Assembly (NCBI GenBank): GCA_946811185.2 | Contig: OX328105.1 | Coordinates: forward strand, 44,020,845 to 44,084,844 | Direction of reading: 5' to 3' | DNA length: 64,000 nucleotides | Origin: Hippopus hippopus | Taxonomy: Eukaryota > Mollusca > Bivalvia > Cardiida > Cardiidae | Part shown: piece by piece, positions 46,298-57,876 of the stretch | Layout: every line of letters starts with the position of its first letter | Numbering within the stretch: position 1 is the stretch's first letter | Notes under the pieces: generated by a model | What the model was told of the DNA's origin: nothing | The model's database searches: none | The model's input: only the letters and a program-made list of their open reading frames with translations | Program-made: the position numbers and the translations under genes

Positions 46298-46927
46298 TTA
46301 TTGAAAAATGTCATTTTTGATTTAAATTTTGATGATCTTTAGCCAAATAAAATAAAAGTTGAAGAAAACCTTCGAAAAAATGCGGGAAGAACAGAAATTG
46401 CTGATCGTAAGCACATCCTCCTTTTCCCACGTTGTTCTGTACCTGTCAAAGACAAGTCACACATTTTGAACCGTTTTTTTTTTTCTTTTCTTTTGCATAT
46501 TCCAATTTTGTGAGGTTTGAATCTTCCTGTTTACAAAAACTTGAATCTAAAGCATGAAAAATGGAAATTGTTACAGGAAAAGAATATTTGTGAACATGAA
46601 GAAAAAAAATACTTACTTTTACACGCATTTTTTTCTCAAACAATAATTAATTTCTGCAAAATAATTATATCATAAGAAAGAGCAATCAATTCTCTGAAAA
46701 CTTTTTATATACCAAAAATGTGTCAAATTATTATTTCAGGGCTTTTTTATCACTTTTTTAGGACTGGTGAAAAATTTTCAGTACAAATTGATAAAATCCA
46801 ATATTGCCTGTTCAAACAAGGCCATAAAAGGGCATTCCCTGTAACTGGTATAGGTTATTGATTTTTCCTTATCAGGTTTCTGTACATTGCTGTATTATCT
46901 CTACCTCTCTGAGTGGTAATGAGTTAA

Positions 46928-47574
46928 GTAACAGTTACTGTTCTGGCGACATGGTGTTTTCAAGCACCTGGGCAACTTCAAATACGCACCATATCATAAA
47001 ATGAAGTCAAGAAAAGGTAAACCTAAGCTCAGAATACTGAAATATGGGTGGTCTTAACTTACATTAAGCTACATTGCCTGTACTGATTAATATTTTTAGT
47101 AAAGAGCGCTTTAAAACGTGGCGACATGAATTGTCCAGGTTGTCTGAGAATGAGTCAGCAGTGTCTTGCAAAGAATTATCTACAAAAGGTACAATCACTC
47201 CATCACCCTATAAAATTATGGGACTTTCTCAGAATTTGTTGGACATCTTGTAATAGAACTCCTAAGTTTGACAAATGACAATATTGTTTGCTTCGAAAAA
47301 AGCTAATGTAGCTTTTAGTCATATAAAAAAGTAGTTGATCTACACATAGATTTATATATGTGCTAGACTTTTGACTAGGGATGAAACAATACATTGATGC
47401 ATGGATGTATTACGATTGTGACTGTCCCGATAACAATGCAATGATTGCTTTGTCCAGTGTCGATAACAATCGCCATTAGTTTATAAAACAATATATAGTT
47501 TCGATAGTTAATCCATGAAATTATTGTTAGCTTGCTAACTTGGCTTACTTGATCTAATCTGCTGTATGTTTCGT
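46928..47574. other. No gene; start of duplicated segment B
   Basis: No exon, array or element end was recognised. The same sequence follows the empty TTAA site in copy 2 (57072-57718). Confidence 0.4.
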
Positions 47575-47730
47575 TTTTAAACCCCCGCAAAACGAATGTT
47601 TTCGGGGGTATACTGGAATCAGCCTGTCTGTCCGTTTGTCCGTCCGTGTGTCCGTCTGTGTACAAATAATTGCCTGTTTCTGTCAAAGCGCTGGTGGGGA
47701 TATTAAGTCACATTCACTGACAGCTCTAGT
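47575..47730 (+). mobile_element. Short Helentron-like element H8, copy B1
   Basis: The 5' hairpin AAACCCCCGCAAAACGAATG and CATTCGTTTTGCGGGGG-like complement (TTTTCGGGGGTAT) is followed by GTCTGTCCGTTTGTCCGTCC. A 3' part with GCTGGTGGGGATATTAAGTC ends GACAGCTCTAGTTT. No tandem array is present, so this is a minimal or internally deleted member. Confidence 0.55.
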
Positions 47731-47732
47731 TT

Positions 47733-50700
47733 TTAGCTCACCTGAGCACGAAGTGCTCAAGTTATTGTGATCGTGCTGTGTCCGTCGTGCGACGTGCGTC
47801 GTCAACTTTTACATTGTGTACGCTCTAGAGGCCACATTTTCAGTCCGATACTCATGAAACTTGGTCAGAATGTTTGTCTTGATAATATCTCAGACGAGTT
47901 CAAAAATTGGTCATGTTGGGTCAAACACTAGGTCACTAGGTCAAATCTTAGAAAAACCTTGTGTGCGCTCTAGAGGCTACATTTTCTCTACAAAACTCTT
48001 GAAAAGTGGTAAGAATGTTTGTCTTGATGATATCTTGGACGAGTTCGAAAATGGGGTCATATCAGCTCAAAAACTAGGTCACTAGGTCATATCTTAGAAA
48101 AACCTGGTGTACGCTCTAGAGGCCACATTTTCAGTATGATGCACATGAAACTTGGTCAGAATGTTTGTCTTGATGATATCTCAGACAAGTTCGAAAATGG
48201 GTCATGTCAGTTCAAAAACTAGGCCACTAGGTCATATCTTAGAAAAACCTTGTGTACACTCTAGATGCCACATTTTCAGTCTGATACTCATGAAACTTGG
48301 TCAGAATGTTTGTCTTGATGATATCTCAGACGAGTTTGAAAATAGGTCATGTCAGGTCAAAAACTAGGTCACCAGGTCAAATCTTAGAAAAACCTTGTAT
48401 ACGCTCTAGAGGCCACATTTTCAGTCCAAAACTCTTGAAAGTTGGTGAGAATGTTTGTTTTGATGACATCTTGGATGAGTTTGAAAATGGGCCATGTGGG
48501 GTCAAAAACTAGGTCACTAGGTCAAATCGTAGAAAAACCTCGTGAACGCTCTAGAGGCCACATTTTCTGTCCAAAACTACTGAAAGTTTGTCAGAATGTT
48601 TGTCTTTATGACATCTCAGACGAGTTTGAAATGGGTCATGTCGGGTCAAAAAACTAGGTCACTAGGTCAAATCTTACAAAAACCTTGTGTACACTCTAGA
48701 GGCCACATTTTCAGTCTACAACTCTTGAATGTTGGTCAGAATGTTTGTCTTGATGATATAGCGGATGAGTTTGAAATGGGGTCATGTCAGGTCAAAAACT
48801 AGGTCACTAGGTCAAATCTTAGAAAAGCCTTGTGTACGCTCTAGAGGCTACTTTTTCAGTCCACAACTCTTGGAAGTTGGTCAGAATGTTTGTCTTGATG
48901 ATATCTAGAGGCCACATTTTCAGTCCGATACTCATGAAACTTGGTCAGAATAACTGTCTTGATGATATCTCGGATGAGTTGATAAATGGGTCGTGTGGGG
49001 TCAAAAACTAGGTCACTTGGTCAAATCTTAGAAAAACCTTGTGTACACTGTAGAGGCCACATTTTCAGTCCGATACTCATGAAAGTTGATCAGAATGTTT
49101 GTCTTGATGACATCTCATATGAGTTTGAAAATGGGTCATGTGGGGTCAAAAACTAGGTCACTAGGTCAAATCTTAGAAAAACCCTGTGTATGCTCTAAAG
49201 GCCACATTTTCAGTCCAAAACTCTTGAAAGTTGGTCAGAATGTTTGTCTTGATGATATCTCAGACAAGTTCCAAAATGGGTCATATCAGGTCAAAAACTA
49301 GGTCACTAGGTCAAATCTTAGAAAAACCTTGTGTACGCTCTAGAGGCTACTTTTTCAGTCCACAACTCTTGGAAGTTGGTCAGAATGTTTGTCTTGATGA
49401 TATCTACAATGGGAAAATGGGCTATGTTTGGCTTAAAAGTAGGTCACTGAGAGAAATTCTAGAAAAAGCTTGTGTACAAGCTGGAGACCAAATTTTCAGT
49501 CCAATAATTATGAAAGCTTGATATAATGCAGGGTTTTCCTTGACGCACGATTTTGTGCGTTTTGACGCATTCTTGAGGAAAATGACGCGCTATTTTTTCA
49601 ACAGTGCGTCATTGTTGACGCACAAATACGGTAAGAGTTACTAACGATCGTATATACTACCGACAATGTGACACCGCGAGTAGATGAAAAATCTGGAGTA
49701 CGAAGTAAAATTGGGACGAAACACTAGACTGTGTATCGAATTTTCCAGAAAACCGTCCGTCTTTACACGGCTCGAAACTAAACCAGTCGATCTCTAATGG
49801 AAACAATATGGCTCTGTCAAAATCGACGTCATTCTTGCTGTCTGCAAGGAAGAATAGCCCTTAAACAAAGATCAGACAATAAAATGCCTGGTAAGAGCAC
49901 TTAGAAAATCCTTTCAAGGTCTCGAGGGTTTACCGTAAATTAACTAAAGAGATACACTTTTATATTCGTTAAAAACCGCGGCATGAATGCGACCCGTGTG
50001 TCAAACCACAAGAATCGGCAGTTTAATTGGTTAAAGTCATGTAGTTTTGGCCAAAATGCGTATCTCTATCAAGATAAACAATAGAGACTTCCCAATCCGG
50101 CGGACAACAAGCTATTTTCACCAATAAAACGGTCAATTCCTGTGATAAAAACAAAATAAAATAACCCTTTACCATAGATAGAAGATGCACAAACTTCAAA
50201 ATTCAACTCTTGTGCAAGATCAAAACACTACTGTAGCGGTCATGATGATACCCTTGCAAGATTAAAATCACTTTGAGATCTGACAGCTTGTCTGCAGCTA
50301 TCTTGGGCATATTTGCTTGTTAAAAACAGGTGTACATAACGCATGCTCCAGATACTCTTTATGAAAAAGGTACCATCTAGGCTGTAAGCTCCCTCTACAG
50401 TATATAGAGAATCTCTGGTGTTATTGTTTATCTATCACATGTAATAAAACATATAGGGTATAAAAATATTTACAGTGCATAGAAAACACAAATAAACACA
50501 CATTATTTCACAAATAGTAGCTGTTGTCTAAGCCAATTACATTTTGTTGTGACCCCCACAAATTCCAAAATGACCCCTATTATTTTTGACTAGGGGGTCA
50601 CAATGACCCCCTATTTTTGTTGTCAAGGGAAAACCGTGTATAATGTTTGTCATAATATCTCGAAAGAGATTAAAAATGGGTCATGTTTTGTCAAAATACT

Positions 50701-50736
50701 CAGGTGAGCGACTTCAGGGCCATCATGGCCCTCTTG
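47733..50736 (+). mobile_element. Array element H1, copy B1, with nested 1.1-kb element
   Basis: The 5' end TTAGCTCACCTGAGCACG is followed by TCCGTCGTGCGACGTGCG, about eleven 145-bp units and the 3' end ACTCAGGTGAGCGACTT, GGGCCATCATGGCCC, CTCTTGG. The 3' repeat is complementary to the 5' terminus. The last unit is split by the element at 49529-50638. Compared with copy 2 it has 64 extra bases (about 48847-48910), a partial unit lost or gained by unequal exchange. Most units carry AGGTCACTAGGTCA. Confidence 0.75.
49529..50638 (+). mobile_element. 1.1-kb inverted-repeat DNA element, copy 2
   Basis: It starts CAGGGTTTTCCTTGAC and ends GTCAAGGGAAAACCGTG (one mismatch in the repeat). TATAATG flanks it on both sides (49522-49528 and 50639-50645), and array sequence continues across the gap. 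Highly similar to 3957-5054. Confidence 0.85.
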
Positions 50737-50739
50737 GTT

Positions 50740-51254
50740 AATGTTTTATGTTTACTATCAGCAGTGTTCTGCCAAAGATTTTAAAAAGGAGAGGCAAATG
50801 TCTCACCCTTCCAGGAAAGTTTTAGACATTTCTAAAAATTCAAAATTAGCATGGATAAAATTGGTTTAAAAATGAGAAATTGAAATTATTTCCCATATAT
50901 CCATACTTGTTAATTGCTATGTTCTCTTTCACTAGCCAAAATGTTGATTTAAATGCAACTAACATGGCTGATTATTTCTCATTGAAACTTTCCCAACTAT
51001 ACGGTTTTCTTAAAATCCCCCTGAAGAGACTCGGCCGTGACGGCTGATCTATGATAGACGTTCTCTGCATGTTGGACATACTTAAGTTGACATACGTTGA
51101 CCCGATTGACGGTAAGCCAGTGGCTTATAAAGATCCATCTGTTTCTTCTTGACAGTTGGCTATATACTTCGGTTCATTGCACTGCGCTGTGAATTTACTT
51201 AGGTGTTTTTTCCAATGTTTGTTTATGTTGCTTTTGAAGTAATTAATTGTTGGG
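50740..51254. other. No gene recognised
   Basis: Non-coding sequence between the H1 element and the poly-A/CCCGACCCTACC repeat; the same in copy 2 (60820-61335). Confidence 0.35.
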
Positions 51255-51400
51255 CCTAAAAAAAAATAGTCGTGTTTCTGGTTTCCCGACCCTACCTAGA
51301 AAAATGCTGCCGACCCTAAACTTCTTTTCCACTACGATCAAAAAAAAAAAAAATCCGTTGGGTGCGATTTCCGTACATCTCGGTACTTTTTGGCTGTTGC
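51255..51400 (+). repeat. Dispersed repeat with CCCGACCCTACC motif, copy B1
   Basis: A poly-A run, CCCGACCCTACCTAG, GCCGACCCTAAAC and a second poly-A run; related to 12786-12905. Short ORFs over it on both strands are not credible proteins. Confidence 0.5.
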
Positions 51401-51664
51401 ACTCGTTCCCTCTCACTCGTCTACATCGAAATATACTGATACCCGTTGTATGTCCTGTAGCTGTCCAAAAGAAATGATACGAAAATTGATAACAAACTAC
51501 GTTTTGTCTAGTTTCACACCAAACATGCATACACTCCATTAAATGCCAATCATTCAAGTGTCAACTTTGCCACGCCCAATCTGCAGACCCGGGAATCACG
51601 CACGAGATTTAGTCGCCGCCCACAGTTCCATGCATTGATTCTGTGTTTTATTGTGTTCGTCCTG

Positions 51665-52595
51665 TCACGATCATAGGGGTCCGTAGTTTGATTCCTGGCA
51701 CCCATAGACTATATATTACAAACAAGGGATTTAACTGTATGCAGTCCGTTACTCGCCCCCGGTTACAAAAAACAACGTATCTTTTCTACCCCATCAGTTA
51801 TTCTCCTAATTTTTTCTACAGCTGAGAGCTAAAACATTTTTCTACCTGAAAAACACAACTGTTTGTCAGTGGCTAATACAGTCTGGTTGATACATTCGCT
51901 CGAACTTGTAAACTCGCTCAAAATTCTGCGCCATTGACACGGGTTTGTACATCCGTTTTCAAGATATAAAATGCACTTTAGATCCAATGAAACGCAGCAT
52001 TAGCGGCACCCACCCTTTAAACATGTTTAAAAATACTACTGACCTATAGTCTTTATCTTCAATAACGACGAAACGCCTCAGAATTCGTTGAATTTGTGAT
52101 CCACGTTCTTATTTCGAACAGCTGCAGCCATCTTCTGTCATGTGACATTGTTTGGAACGAGAAATTTCATAGGTTGATATGTACTAACAGTCGTGAATTC
52201 AACCAATGAAATTACGTACAGCTGCTCACACCTTTTTGTCACGTGACAGTACGGTGACACTGTTTGGAACGAGAAATTTCATTGGTTTATATGCGCGAAT
52301 GTCAGTGTCGAATGTACGAACCCGTGTCAATGGCGAAGATTTTTGAGCGAGTTTACAAGTTCGAGCGAATGTATCAGCCAGACTGCATTAGCCACTGACA
52401 AACAGTTGTGTTTTTCTGGTAGAAAAATGTTTTAGCTCTCAGCTATAGAAAAAATTAGGAGAATAACTGATGGGGTAGAAAAGATACGTTGTTTTTTTGT
52501 AACCGGGGGCGAGTAACGGGCTGCATACAGTGAAATCCCTTGTTTTAGTGTATGGGTGACAGGAGTCAAACTACGGACGCCTATGGTCACGATAG
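51665..52595. mobile_element. Element with about 285-bp terminal inverted repeats, copy B1
   Basis: The left arm 51665-51950 is the reverse complement of the right arm 52315-52595 with scattered differences. Shared words include CACGATCATAGG/CCTATGGTCACG, ACTCGCCCCCGGTTAC and CTGACAAACAGTTGTGTTTT. The 365-bp middle carries a direct repeat of GTTTGGAACGAGAAATTTCA (about 52150 and 52262). Long arms around a short non-coding centre recall foldback or Mutator-like non-autonomous elements. No clear target duplication was found. Confidence 0.7.
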
Positions 52596-54262
52596 CCTAA
52601 AAGATTGGTTTTCAATGCCTCTTTAACTATAATCTCTTTTTGAATCATGCATATTCACTGATAACGACATATTTCACCCTTCAATCTTGTGCAGGAAACT
52701 GAAAATGGCGCATGGGAAAACATGCTGTCATTTCGTGGACTTCACTATCGAACAGTTCAAGAACATGTATTCGGGAACTGAAAAACATTGTGTGCACCAA
52801 ACTCAACTAAAATGTTAACATTATATCACAATGTTATTGTCCTTTTAAACTCCAATTCTGTTGTTTGAGCCTAATTTAGACTAATATTTGTGTCTGTTAC
52901 TGCTTTCAAAATGGGTAAGTCTAATTTCTTTTTCCTCTGGAAAAGAAATCGTAATTCAAATAATTAACAGAGAAACATTCATTGATCATTACTTAACATG
53001 ACATTGTCCTTCTTTTTACAATTTTGGTATATTAGCAAGAGAAATAACATAGATTCAGATCTATTTTATACGTTTCTTCATTTTGCCAAAACAGTCTAGT
53101 ACAAATCTGAAGTGGTCTAGTAAAAAATTCAAATTACTGGTCCACTGGTCTAGTTGAAAAAAATGTTAATGTCGAACCCTGGCAACATCCGGTGGACTCT
53201 GGTCACCTAACCCTATTTTCAGTTCAATATGTTTTTTCCAGTAAAGACATGGACTACAGCCCAAGCACAACAGATTTTCTGTTAATAATTTAGAAGTTGT
53301 CAATGAATTATTACTGGCTGAACAAATTCACAAGTTAGATAAGCGATCTTTTTTGGTGAAAGGCATGTTATGTTTTTCATCAGTTATGCAAAGCATGAAA
53401 TTGATACTTAAACTCATTGTCTTGATTTTTGCACTTCATCATTCGGGCTAGCTGGATGCCGATCGTTTGCTAGACATGTTGGTGGGACATGCCTTAATGT
53501 CCAACCCTGGTGTTTTCAAAAGCCCTCTGTCGCAAGATTCTTAAAACTTAGGATTGTTTAGTAAACGGTTAAGGATTAGATGTGCAAAAAAAAAACAGAA
53601 AAAGGAAGTATGTGTTAACCCTTGGAGTGCCAAATAAATCAACAGACATCTCTGTTAAGAAATAAAACCCAAATAATTATAATGTCATAGTGGTTTTTGT
53701 CTGTTTTGTGTAGCGAAGCAGACAGTGTAGATCAAAGATCAGACTGCATGTTCTGTGCTGTTGTACAGTATTCGGCAATTACATGTATTAGCATAGCATC
53801 AGGTCTGAGTGAAACGTCACAAGAAAAATGATATGAATCCAGAGTTCATTCTAGAAATCAAATCTATGGGGCCAGCTGGCCCCCTCATCAGAAAAAGTAT
53901 GGGCCATTCCAGAAATTTATGGGGCAAAGAGAAAACTACCTTAAGCAATGGATTTTTACTTTATCCTTGCAACCAATAGTTAATAGTTGTTCCATTATTG
54001 CCAAATGACCTTTTCCCTCTGAATGCCTCATGCATGTGCATGAGAGAAATTGTGTAAGCTTCAGTCAGCATATCTGGCTTTTGTACTTTGAGCACAACAC
54101 TGTATATTTTGTGTTTAGTTAGAACGATTTGAATTAATGACGACAACAAAATAATCTCCAGTATACTGGCTGAATAATAGATAAATTTCTTCTGCTCCCA
54201 GCAACATCTTGCTTAAAACTAGAAGAATTTGGTTGTCAGTGTTATCTTGACATTATTATGCC

Positions 54263-55871
54263 CCCCTTCAACGAAGTAAGGGTATATTGCTTTGCTAATG
54301 TCGGTCGGTAGGTCAGTCGGTCCTTCCATCGGTCGGTCGGTCAGTAGACCTTACCTTGTCCAGATGATAACTAGACACAGAATTGACCTAGGTTCATCAA
54401 ATTTGGCACAGACATGTGTCTTGGAGTGTAGATGATCCCTATTGATTTTGAGGTCAATTGGTCAAAGGTCAAGGTCACAGTGACCGTCAACATGTTGATA
54501 TATAGACCAAACCTTGTCCAGATGATAACTAGACACAGAATTGACCTAGGTTCGTGAAATTTGGCACAGACATGCGTCTCGGAGTGTAAATGATCCCTAT
54601 TGATTTTGAGGTCAATCGGTCAAAGGTCAAGGTTACAGTGACCGTCAACATGTTGATGTATAGACCAAACTTTGTCTGGATAATAACTAGACACAGAATT
54701 GACCTAGGTTTGTCAAATTTGGCACAGATATGCGTCTTGGAGTGTAGATGATCCCTATTGATTTTGAGGTCAATCTATCAAAGGTCAAGGTCACAGTGAC
54801 CGTCAACATGTTGATATATAGACCAAAAATTGTCCGGATGATAACTAGACACAGAATTGACCTAGGTTCATGAAATTTGGCACAGACATGCGTCTTGGAG
54901 TGTAGATGATCCATATTGATTTTGAGGTCAATCGGTCAAAGGTCAAGGTCACAGTGACCGTCAACATGTTGATATATAGACCAAACCTTGTCCGGATGAT
55001 AACTAGACACAGAATTGACCTAGGTTCATGAAATTTGGCACAGACATTCGCCTTGGAGTGTAGATGATTTCTATTGATTTTGAGGTCAATCAGTCAAAGG
55101 TCAAGGTCACAGTGACCGTCAACATGTTGATATATAGACCAAACCTTGTCCGGATGATAACTAGACACAGAATTGACCTAGGTTTGTCAAATTTGGCACA
55201 GACATTCGTCTTGGAGTGCAGATGATCCTATCGATTCTGAGATTAATCCATCAAAAGTCAAGGTCTCAGTGGCCTTCAACTTAATGATATATAGACCAAA
55301 CCTTGTCCAGATGATAACTAGACACAGAATTGACATAGGTTCTTCAAATTCTGTACAGATATTCATCTCGGAGTGTAAATGATCCCTATCAATTTTGAGA
55401 TTAATCCATCACAGGTCAAGGTCACAGTGACCACCAGATGATTCAGGGCCCGCGCTGCCGTTCGCCACTTGAGCCATTTGCTAAGAAAAAATTAAAGTGT
55501 CTCAAAAATCATCATATATGGCTCAACTTGTGGCACCAACATTTTATTTGCGTATTATCGGGGATGTAGTAAGCATCGAAGTCAACTGGGAAAAAGCGGA
55601 AGTCAAACGTGCGTGCCGAAAAGAAAATTGATAACCCAGTCTGTGTATTGGCGACTGTTTACAATCTTGTATGTATACACACGGCGGTATGTATAATAAT
55701 GCGAACTGTTGACAGATTATCATGTTTAACAATTGAAGTGGGCTATAAATCAAAAAGATGACATCGATATTTCCCAATCACTTCTTTTAAAATCAGTTTA
55801 TGAACTGTGCCACTTCCTGTATCAATGTGGCAGTAGGGGGGCATGACTGTTTTACGAAGAGACATCTTGTT
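54263..55871 (+). mobile_element. Helentron-like array element H2, copy A2
   Basis: Duplicate of 39143-40751. Five GGTCACAGTGACC palindromes remain intact; the second unit has GGTTACAGTGACC at about 54631. Other differences are scattered single bases. Confidence 0.7.
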
Positions 55872-55919
55872 TTTTTGGTCATTTGGACCCCAAAATTAAA
55901 AAAATATTGGCTGAAACGT

Positions 55920-57067
55920 CAGCTGTATGATGGAAGAGGCCACATCTTTTGTCCAATACTCCTGAAAGTTGGTCAGAATGTTTGTCTTGATGATATCTCG
56001 GACGAGTTCGAAAATGGGTCATGTCAGGTCAAAAACTAGGTCACATCTTAGAAAAACCTTGTGTAAGCTCTAGAGGCCACATTTTCAGTCTGATACTCAT
56101 GAAACTTGGTCAGAATGTCTGCCTTGATGATATCTCGGACGAGTTCAATAATGGGTCATGTCGGGTCAAAAACTAGGCCACTAGGTCAAATCTTAGAAAA
56201 ACCTTGTGTACGCTCTAGAGGCCACATTTTCTGTCCAATACTCCTGAAAGTTGGGTTGGTCAGAATGTTTGTCTTGATGATAACTCGGACGTGTTCGGAA
56301 ATGGGTCATGTCCGGTCAAAAACTAGGTCACTAGGTCAAATCTTAGAAAAACTTTGTGTGCACTATAGAGGCCATATTTTCAGTCCAATACTCTTGAAAG
56401 TTGGTCAGAATGTTTGTCCTGATGATATCTTGGACGACTTTGAAAATGGGCCATGTCGGGTCAAAAACTAGGTCACCATGTCAAATCTTAGAAAAACCTT
56501 GTGTACACTGTAGAGGCCACATCAAATGTTTTTCAGTCCAATACTCTTGAAAGTTGGTCAGAATGTTTGTCCTGATGATATGTCAGACGAGTTCGAAAAT
56601 GGGCCATGTCGGGTCAAAAACTCGGTCACCATGTCAAATCTTAGAAAAACCTTGTGTACGCTCTAGAGGCCACATTTTGAGTCCAAAACTCTTGAAAGTT
56701 GGTCAGAATATTTGTCTTGATTTTATCTTGGATGAGTTTAAAAATGGGTCATGTCGGGTCAAAATCTAGGTCACTAGGTCTGATCTTAGAAAAACCTCGT
56801 GTATGCTCTAGAGGCCACATTTTCAATCCTATACTTATGAAACTTGGTCAGAATGTTTGTGTTGATTTCTTGGACCAGTTTCCAAGTGGATCATTTCAGG
56901 TCAATAACTAGGTCACTGAGTGAGATCTTCAAAAAACCTTTTTCAGTCAAATACTCATGAAAATCTTGGTAGAATGTTTGTAATAATATCTTAAAAGAGA
57001 TTGAAAATTGGTCATGTTTGGTCAAAAGACTCAGGTGAGTGACTTCAGGGCCATCATGGCCCTCTTG
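55920..57067 (+). mobile_element. Array element H1, copy A2 (5' truncated)
   Basis: Duplicate of 40800-41947, ending CTCTTG immediately before the single TTAA at 57068-57071 that marks the empty U site. Confidence 0.7.
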
Positions 57068-57071
57068 TTAA
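57068..57071. other. Empty TTAA target site of element U
   Basis: CTCTTG|TTAA|GTAACAG here joins exactly the sequences that flank U in copy 1. Either the site was never occupied or U left without a footprint, as piggyBac elements can. Confidence 0.85.
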
Positions 57072-57718
57072 GTAACAGTTACTGTTCTGGCGACATGGTG
57101 TTTTCAAGCACCTGGGCAACTTCAAATACGCACCATATCATAAAATGAAGTCAAGAAAAGGTAAACCTAAGCTCAGAATACTGAAATATGGGTGGTCTTA
57201 ACTTACATTAAGCTACATTGCCTGTACTGATTAATATTTTTAGTAAAGAGCGCTTTAAAACGTGGCGACATGAATTGTCCAGGTTGTCTGAGAATGAGTC
57301 AGCAGTGTCTTGCAAAGAATTATCTACAAAAGGTACAATCACTCCATCACCCTATAAAATTATGGGACTTTCTCAGAATTTGTTGGACATCTTGTAATAG
57401 AACTCCTAAGTTTGACAAATGACAATATTGTTTGCTTCGAAAAAAGCTAATGTAGCTTTTAGTCATATAAAAAAGTAGTTGATCTACACATAGATTTATA
57501 TATGTGCTAGACTTTTGACTAGGGATGAAACAATACATTGATGCATGGATGTATTACGATTGTGACTGTCCCGATAACAATGCAATGATTGCTTTGTCCA
57601 GTGTCGATAACAATCGCCATTAGTTTATAAAACAATATATAGTTTCGATAGTTAATCCATGAAATTATTGTTAGCTTGCTAACTTGGCTTACTTGATCTA
57701 ATCTGCTGTATGTTTCGT

Positions 57719-57874
57719 TTTTAAACCCCCGCAAAACGAATGTTTTCGGGGGTATACTGGAATCAGCCTGTCTGTCCGTTTGTCCGTCCGTGTGTCCGTC
57801 TGTGTACAAATAATTGCCTGTTTCTGTCAAAGCGCTGGTGGGGATATTAAGTCACATTCACTGACAGCTCTAGT
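57719..57874 (+). mobile_element. Short Helentron-like element H8, copy B2
   Basis: Duplicate of 47575-47730 with the same hairpin and ends. Confidence 0.55.
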
Positions 57875-57876
57875 TT

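Larger units (their letters stand above)
42632..46440. repeat. Further hairpin MITEs inside U
   Basis: Besides the two listed separately, hairpin remnants of the same family lie at about 42650-42722 (apex GCTTGTTACAAGC), 43575-43640, 44060-44130, 45637-45700, 45914-45978 (apex region CTGTTACAAGC) and 46365-46440. U has been a repeated landing site for its own small relatives, or grew by local duplication of them. Confidence 0.5.
41948..46927 (+). mobile_element. piggyBac-like element U, 4,972 bp, TTAA flanked
   Basis: TTAA stands at 41948-41951 and 46924-46927, while the paralogous site in copy 2 has one TTAA (57068-57071) with both flanks intact. The boundaries are therefore exact. Ends are TTAACCCATTACCGTTCA (left) and TTAACTCATTACCACTCA (right, reverse strand), 15 of 18 matching. 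Inside are one acidic exon of piggyBac type (44685-44843), an internal direct repeat (42865-43135 and 44259-44500) and six or more hairpin MITEs. The DDE core is absent, so the element cannot move itself. Confidence 0.85.
37694..52815 (+). repeat. Tandem duplication, copy 1 (A-U-B)
   Basis: About 15.12 kb is repeated as 52816-62895. Segment A (37694-41947) matches 52816-57067 and segment B (46928-52815) matches 57072-62895. Segment U between them is absent from copy 2. Differences seen by eye are about 16 substitutions in 4.25 kb of A. The left edge reads CTGA|TAACATTATATC. Confidence 0.85.
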
